Shown here piece by piece: positions 47,951 to 64,000 of a stretch of 64,000 bases of DNA (its first letter is position 1; each line of letters begins with the position of its first letter). The DNA is taken from the NCBI RefSeq assembly GCF_964355755.1, contig NC_092674.1, positions 31,298,001 through 31,362,000 of the forward strand, read 5' to 3'. The translations under genes and the position numbers were made by a program. Origin of the DNA: Antedon mediterranea (taxonomy: Eukaryota; Echinodermata; Crinoidea; Comatulida; Antedonidae). The notes below the pieces were generated by a model, which searched no databases, was not told the origin of the DNA, and saw nothing but the letters and a program-made list of their open reading frames with translations.

Positions 47951-48703
47951 ATGGTCTTGTTAAAATTACGGTTTGTGATAGGACTACTTATCATCGGTTT
48001 AATTTCAAATGAGGTTCTAGGAAGGTCAATCGGCAGACGTACGCGTAAAGTAAGCGTCGTCGGCGATGATGGAAGCAACGTCGGCGATGTTGGAAGCAAC
48101 GTCGGCAATGATGTAAGCAACGTAGGCGATGATGTAAGCAACGTAGGCGATGATGATGAAGACAACGTAGGCGATGATGATGAAGGCAACGTCGGCGATG
48201 TTGGAAGCAACGTCGGCAATGATGTAAGCAACGTAGGCGATGATGATGAAGACAACGTAGGCGATGATGATGAAGGCAACGTCGGCGATGTTGGAAGCAA
48301 CGTCGGCAATGATGTAAGCAACGTAGGCGATGATGTAAGCAACGTAGGCGATGATGATGAAGACAACGTAGGCGATGATGATGAAGGCAACGTCGGCGAT
48401 GTTGGAAGCAACGTCGGCAATGATGTAAGCAACGTAGGCGATGATGTAAGCAACGTAGGCGATGATGATGAAGACAACGTAGGCGATGATGATGAAGGCA
48501 ACGACGGCGATAATAACCTCGATGGCGGTGATGAAGAAGGCAACGACGGCGATAATGGAAACCTCGATGGCGGTGATGGAGAAGGCAACGACGGCGATAA
48601 TGGAAGCGTCGATGGAGACAGCTGGATAACAACAACCATCAACGATGGAGAAAGATTCCCACCCGCGGACATCGGGTACACCGAATATAAAACAACCACA
48701 TAG
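47951..48703 (+). CDS. Secreted acidic repeat protein B, 250 aa, paralogue of A
   Basis: Starts MVLLKLRFVIGLLIIGLISN, then EVLGRSIGRR: a signal peptide almost identical to gene A's. An upstream in-frame ATG at 47873 lies in the intron; I prefer 47951 because it follows a conserved acceptor. After the leader the protein switches to units of seven to eight residues (NVGDDVS, NVGDDDED, NVGDDDEG, NVGDVGS, NVGNDVS). These form a higher-order repeat of about 38-45 residues, followed by EGNDGDNGNLDGGDGEG blocks. The unique tail is DSWITTTINDGERFPPADIG, then YTEYKTTT. It is extremely acidic, without cysteine, and probably disordered; D/N/G richness recalls calcium-binding or mineral-associated proteins, but nothing proves that. 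Function unknown. Confidence 0.85.
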   Translation: MVLLKLRFVIGLLIIGLISNEVLGRSIGRRTRKVSVVGDDGSNVGDVGSNVGNDVSNVGDDVSNVGDDDEDNVGDDDEGNVGDVGSNVGNDVSNVGDDDEDNVGDDDEGNVGDVGSNVGNDVSNVGDDVSNVGDDDEDNVGDDDEGNVGDVGSNVGNDVSNVGDDVSNVGDDDEDNVGDDDEGNDGDNNLDGGDEEGNDGDNGNLDGGDGEGNDGDNGSVDGDSWITTTINDGERFPPADIGYTEYKTTT

Positions 48704-48898
48704 ATATAATTTTCCCAATTTATTTTCCATTTTTACTAACTTTTCGATACTATGATATACCGTAGATCGCCTATAGAAGAATTACTAAAATACATTCATC
48801 ATACAGTGAAAATAAATATACCAAGGCAAAACATTAAAAAACATCGTGTACAAAATTCTACAATGATGGAAATATTAATAGAAATGTTATCGATAACT

Positions 48899-48904
48899 AA
48901 TAAA
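48899..48904 (+). terminator. Gene B polyadenylation signal
   Basis: AATAAA about 200 bp after the gene B stop, within the 3' block shared with gene A (AATATTAATAGAAATGTTAT). Confidence 0.65.
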
Positions 48905-49023
48905 TTTAAATGAAGCATTTTGTTGTTATTATTTTTGTCTGAAAACTAGGCCTATGTGTTTCTCATGCCCCTCCCAAGGTTCAAGAAATAATGATAGCTA
49001 GGCAAACGCGCACCAAACAAGAC

Positions 49024-49171
49024 AAGCTTGCTTCCAACACGCAAGGACGTACGCAACAACGTAATTTGACCAATCAGAATCGATGGATCCTAACTTTCGC
49101 TTGTCATTGGTCAACTAGCTTGTGTTGCGTTTATTTCCTCCTTGCGTTGCGTCCTAGCGGAAACTAAGCTT
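49024..49171. mobile_element. MITE family 2, near-complete copy
   Basis: Starts AAGCTTGCTTCCAACACGCA and ends GTCCTAGCGGAAACTAAGCTT, giving complementary ends. The interior has GACCAATCAGAATCG against CGCTTGTCATTGGTC. Confidence 0.75.
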
Positions 49172-49426
49172 TCATTTCCGAGCCGTGACTTATCTAGAAG
49201 CATGTCTTGGAGAAGCTGATAACAGTTACAATATTTGTTTAAAAAAATCTCTTTTTGAGTATGTCCGAAGATTTGAAACTAGGAAATTAATTTGATACAG
49301 AAAACAAGTGAAGAATGACTAAAATATCAAGAGTTAAGATACAATTATGTAAATCTATATCAAGGTGATTCAATCAATCAAGTTTATGAAGAATAATATA
49401 TCAAAAGAAAACAACATACTGCAGGT

Positions 49427-49620
49427 GCGTCACATGTTAACGAGGGCGCTACATTTCTAACACAAGCTATCTCATTCGTATTGCATGATGTCACGTGGTC
49501 TGTTCACGCTTAATTTACAAAGATATCCAACAGACCAATATATACACATACATATTTATATAGACCTCTAATTTATATAGACTGCTGTTACCTACATGTA
49601 TAACATGTACAAAACGATGA
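49427..49620. repeat. 3' edge of duplicated segment, copy B, with one proto-satellite unit
   Basis: Same order of motifs as 33836-34040 (GATGTCACGTGGTCTGTT, CACGCTTAATTTACAAAGAT, CAACAGACCAATATATACAC). It ends in TATATAGACTGCTGTTACCT followed by ACATGTATAACATG, a single diverged satellite-like unit. No array formed here. Confidence 0.8.
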
Positions 49621-50640
49621 TATATTAGAATTGGTATAAAACTAGTTTTCAACCAGATAGAATAATTAAAAAAGCAAGAAATATTTTTACAGCTGTGTTA
49701 ACAAGAAGCCTTATTATAAATGCTGGTCCCATTTATATTAAAAACGAAACAGTATTAATATTTTATAATCAAGATAGATATCTGACTAGTGCCCTCTAGG
49801 TAAATACGGAATCTATAAATAATATAAAAGAATGAAATTAACCTTTAAAAAAAATTGAACAAATTTCACTCCAATCGCCATTTTTAATGTATGCATCAAT
49901 ATTTTTGTTTAAATTAGATATTGCATCCGTTAAAAACAAATTTTAATTAATAAGAGTAAAAATATTAGATTGCAATTATACACAAATGATATTAAAAATA
50001 TTCATATAGATGAAATAATACATTTTACCAACAACAACCAAATACAATAAATTCCTTAAAACTTGGTGGCTCTCCCAAAAAATGTGTAAGGTTGCACACT
50101 GTTATATCCCGCATTTATTCCATTCAAAATGTATTATGAAAACCAACATACCAGCCCAACTATGCTGAACGTGTTCATTTAGCAACAAATAAAGTAGACA
50201 TAGAAATCATTTATAACAAGCAACATTCACAACTTAAACCTTGTTGTTGCCTTCACTCTCTGTGTACTTTATAGTAGTTAGTTTACAAAACATTGCGGTC
50301 TTTAATAAAAATTAAAGGCTACTTTAATCTCATAGAATCTAGAGGTTACTCTAGCTTATTCTTATTTCAAACAATTCAGTCAATCATGCATTATTTAGTC
50401 TACTAAAATATTTAATATTAATAATAAACAGGGGCGGATTCACAGGTTGTGCTAGGGTCATACACTCCTCCTTTTTGACAATAAAAGTTCAATTATGAAC
50501 TACTATTTGATATATATTTTTGACAGACTATTAACATTAAATGTTACCGTTCCCACGATAACAAAATTCTGGATTCTGGACCCCTAATAAACTCATAATT
50601 ATATCCAATAAGTAATTAACAGTTTTGTAATATTGAAAGA
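49621..50640. other. Intergenic, gene B to LRBA-like gene
   Basis: AT-rich and without coding signal. At about 50431 a CAGGGGCGGATTCACAGG motif looks like the end of a hAT-type element. Part of the next 150 bp resembles sequence at about 56300-56395 (ATGAACTACTATT, then AATGTTA, CTGGAT, CCCCC). Both look like remnants of one non-autonomous family. Confidence 0.45.
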
Positions 50641-50655
50641 AAAATAACTAAAAAG

Positions 50656-50661
50656 TTTATT
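50656..50661 (-). terminator. Candidate polyadenylation signal of LRBA-like gene
   Basis: AATAAA on the minus strand about 110 bp after the stop codon at 50767-50769. Confidence 0.4.
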
Positions 50662-50766
50662 TATTATAACTACACATGTTCATTCTCCTTACTAATCTCG
50701 CTATTAAACTTTCTTTCTACTTGTGTAGAGTAAGCTTCTCATCCTTTATCCTAGAGGGCGACAACT

Positions 50767-61049
<10,283 letters not shown>

Positions 61050-63740
61050 CTATAAAGATAAAAAACAATAAAGAACATGATTCAAACAATCTATAACCAA
61101 TTCAATTTAAAAGAAGGAATCCCAAACTAGAATTGAACACACATTCAAATACATATGTCACAATAAGAAAATCAAAGTAAAACATTATTATAAAAATACA
61201 TTATTGAAATAATATACACATTTACAACAATAATTACAACACTTATTTGTAGTAAAACCATAGCAACAAGAAAACTATTGAAAATGAAAAGAAAATCAAT
61301 ATAAAATTAAAAGGTTAATAAACATTAAATATTCAACATTTGTTCATGTATATATTAAATGTATGAAATGTATATCTTTAAACTATGTTGAGGCCATAGT
61401 AAGATAGAAAAAGAAATATTGTTGAAGATACATAATAAAAATATAAAATTACTCAATTATAAATAAACAAAAGAAATGATAATGATTCAGAAGACTAGAG
61501 ATTGTGTACAAGCAAATGACCTGATGAAAAACGATAACATGTGACTCTACAATCTAATTGTAAATGGCAGAATGAAAAGGTTTATGTGCGGACGAGAGAC
61601 CGGCATAAATCTGGAATCACAGTGAGATTCACGCTGACAAGAAAACGCAATTAAACATCGCTAACATTTTATGAAGAGGGTTATAGAACCGTGACACACG
61701 GTATTTTACAAAGATGTTTGGATTAAAATCAGATTATACGCATGACGTGAACTGCTTTCGTTTTTTTTTTGCTATCGTAAATAAAAATCTTTTCTAAACT
61801 TTGTAGAAAACAATTATGATGTGTTCTACGGAGAACAAAAACAAGGCAAGGACAAATGTGTAGCTACTTTTAAAAGCTATTACCAGTTAGCTTAAGTTAA
61901 CATTTTGATTAGAACCACAGTCTGTGGCGCCGGTTACCAACTGGGATGGACCCGTATCTATTACTATAATTGAGACACATATCAGATATACACAGCTTAG
62001 CATGGTTGTTACTCTGTGTCAACCTCTATGTACATAATGGTGGTAGATGAATAATAAAATATTGTATTTAAACAAGATATCAAGTTTTATTTTAAAAAAG
62101 ACAATTTATTTTCATCTATAGTAATTAAATGGCTTTAAATTATTTTAATTACTTTGAAGACAATGAAAAAAAAAGTACTCAACAATCTTATTTAGGCGAT
62201 TATAATCTTTGGGCATTGGCTTCATTAGGTATGTTATTGGTATAAAAGCAACATCCACAACATCAATAAACAATTCTAGTTGAATCAGGCTTTCTTGATT
62301 TGAGAAACGTGTAAGTTGAGCTGTTTTTTGTTCTACTGCAATTGATTTTACTACCGAATTTGAAGCTCTCCAATTGTTCAGTCTGACATATTTATATTTG
62401 TATGTACAAACTTGTAAACATACATGCCTGTAGCAAATGAAATTTTACATCGACGATTAGCATCTTTGACATTTCTGGAGCTTTTGCTTCGGATGTTTTA
62501 TAATACCCGTGCAACGGCTCTTTCGGGATCGCAGGCATCTGATATTGATAACATAAATGCGTATTTTGATCGAAATCTGGTTTAATGAGTATACTTAACC
62601 GATTTCTTACTACTTAAAACAGGACATTAAAATGCACCCTATGAGTGAATGGTGCATGTTGTGAATCGTGTAATGGACGAAGAATCGCTTGAGGGTGCGA
62701 CAAACACGTTAAAACATGGTACGGTTATAGAATGATTAGGGTTATATCCTGAAGCATGTTAGTTACACATGAATGAATGTAATTTTATTAATTTATTTTT
62801 ATATGAAAAAAGTGCAAAGTGGATATCTTGTTCTCTATCTGTCAATCCTTATGTAAAAAGGCTAATTTTCAAAATGGTCGTTAACTTAAGTCAATGACAA
62901 TAACGGATTAAGAAATATAATTATAATAATTAGCTTAAAATATTAATAGGCATCAATAAATACTTTTTATTGTACGAATGTCACTTGATACAAAAATGAT
63001 AACTTAACTTCTTTTACAATTACTGGGTCATTGACATTTTTTTATTACTAAATTATTATTATTATTGTGTATATATTATGAAAGTTTAAACAAGCGTTCA
63101 GCACTAGGTGAAAATTGACAGACAATGTTTAAACTAAAAAATGTTAATCAACCAGCAGGTATGAACTTTCATTCAAATATTATTATTTAGTTATTACATT
63201 TAATATCATTATATATATGTAGTGTTGACTATCTACTAAATTTAATGTAATCAAATGATTACCTGAAAATATCGAATTATTAATAATTTTTTGCAAAAAT
63301 GATTGGCAGATGCTAAACAAACTGCCCTCTATGGTTGAAGATAAGGTGCACTTTTAAGTAATACATAATAATGCAAAATGTGATTTCTATTTTTAGAGAT
63401 ATTATATTTCTAAACAGCTGTTTACTACAACTTTCATTAGATGAATTGTAGTTTCAACAAATGTTTTTATTCATTTGTTGAAATTACTGGCATGGGAGCA
63501 ATCAATCAGTTGTTCAAGGTTTATCATTTTTAATAATGCTATTCTATATTTAATTGGAACAGAAATAAGTTAATGTAAAATATCACATAATTCAGGCATG
63601 AAATTGTTATTGTAGTATAGTGTGTTCATGTAATTCTTAATAATTATAAAACTAGATTTTATTTTTTCATGTCGACGAATAATAAGTGATTTGTGTTTTT
63701 TTTCTTTGTTTGTTTTTATATTTATATAAACCAAATATTA
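61050..63740. other. Probable intron of LRBA-like gene, no exon recognised
   Basis: Upstream of the last recognised exon (upper end 61049), AT-rich throughout. I searched the minus strand for the preceding PH-region exon and found none, so it should lie beyond 64000. No mobile element was identified in this stretch. Confidence 0.55.
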
Positions 63741-63893
63741 TTTAGGCAAATTATCAAAAATAATTAATTCACTGTCTTGGCAATCCTGTTCATAGTACAA
63801 GCATCATACGATACACAAAATGCTACAAAATAAACAGTCTTTGGGAGTAAAAAGGTGAGAAAAAATCAACAGGATTTGAACCCAGGACTGTGA
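63741..63893 (-). mobile_element. tRNA-derived SINE, truncated copy
   Basis: Same family as 52943-53181: it shares TTTAGGCAAATT at one end and CTTTGGGAGT in the body. On the minus strand CCTGGGTTCAAATCCTG contains a perfect B box (GGTTCAAATCC). The A-box half is lost. Confidence 0.75.
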
Positions 63894-64000
63894 CAGAAAA
63901 AAAAATAGGATGCTATGAATTGATATTCTCAGTTTTTGTTCACATGAACACGTCTACTTACAAGGTGTAGTCATAATCTTCCAAACAGAAAAATTAAATT

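Noticed and set aside
47944-48730. Three long antisense frames across gene B
   Set aside because: Compositional shadows of the acidic repeat, without leader, splice or poly(A) context.
63955-64000. Possible upstream exon of the LRBA-like gene at the window edge
   Set aside because: A GTAAGT donor exists on the minus strand, but the phase needed to join exon 60932-61049 meets a TGA just before it.

Overview
The window is AT-rich animal genomic DNA with intron-rich genes, many small mobile elements and minisatellites. Gene content is that of a deuterostome-like invertebrate. Abundant AGGCCTA-type words, a BEL/Pao element, CR1/jockey-like LINEs and tRNA-derived SINEs make an echinoderm (or related marine invertebrate) my best guess; the species cannot be fixed from sequence alone.

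Four conserved genes could be modelled exon by exon. Reading phase closes across every splice junction. (1) Calnexin, minus strand, 98-12755, 17 coding exons, 570 aa: the ER lectin chaperone, complete from signal peptide to basic ER-retention tail. (2) BBS7, plus strand, 15015-19801, 14 exons, 717 aa: a BBSome subunit. It is divergent from calnexin, with about 2.2 kb between start codons. (3) A septin of the SEPT6/8/10/11/14 group, minus strand, 23343-29787, 10 coding exons, 430 aa, convergent with BBS7. (4) The C-terminal 749 residues of a neurobeachin/LRBA-type protein, minus strand, 50767-61049: end of the PH-like region, BEACH, WD40. Its 5' part lies beyond the right edge. Human relatives of all four map to chromosome 4q, so the block looks like preserved ancestral linkage.

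Between the septin and the LRBA-like gene (30-50 kb) lies a lineage-specific region. Two paralogous genes (31077-32858 and 47951-48703) share a promoter-like block, a non-coding first exon, a splice junction, a signal peptide and a 3' UTR. Their mature parts are entirely different low-complexity acidic repeats: SPDEGDRE-type in one, NVGDDDED-type in the other. The duplicated segment ends in a sequence that stays single-copy beside the second gene. Beside the first gene it has expanded into a satellite of about 43 units of 66/69 bp (34.0-44.5 kb). That satellite is interrupted by a 1.07-kb terminal-inverted-repeat element and by a very young, structurally complete BEL/Pao retrotransposon (identical 207-bp LTRs, 5-bp target duplication, a single 1926-codon gag-pol frame).

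The rest of the non-coding space holds two palindromic MITE families. One has seven copies, most carrying CArG-box-like CC(A/T)6GG motifs. There is also an intact-looking LINE in a calnexin intron, a hAT-like element, SINEs, and several minisatellites, two of which begin directly at 5' splice sites. No rRNA gene, tRNA gene or CRISPR array was seen.
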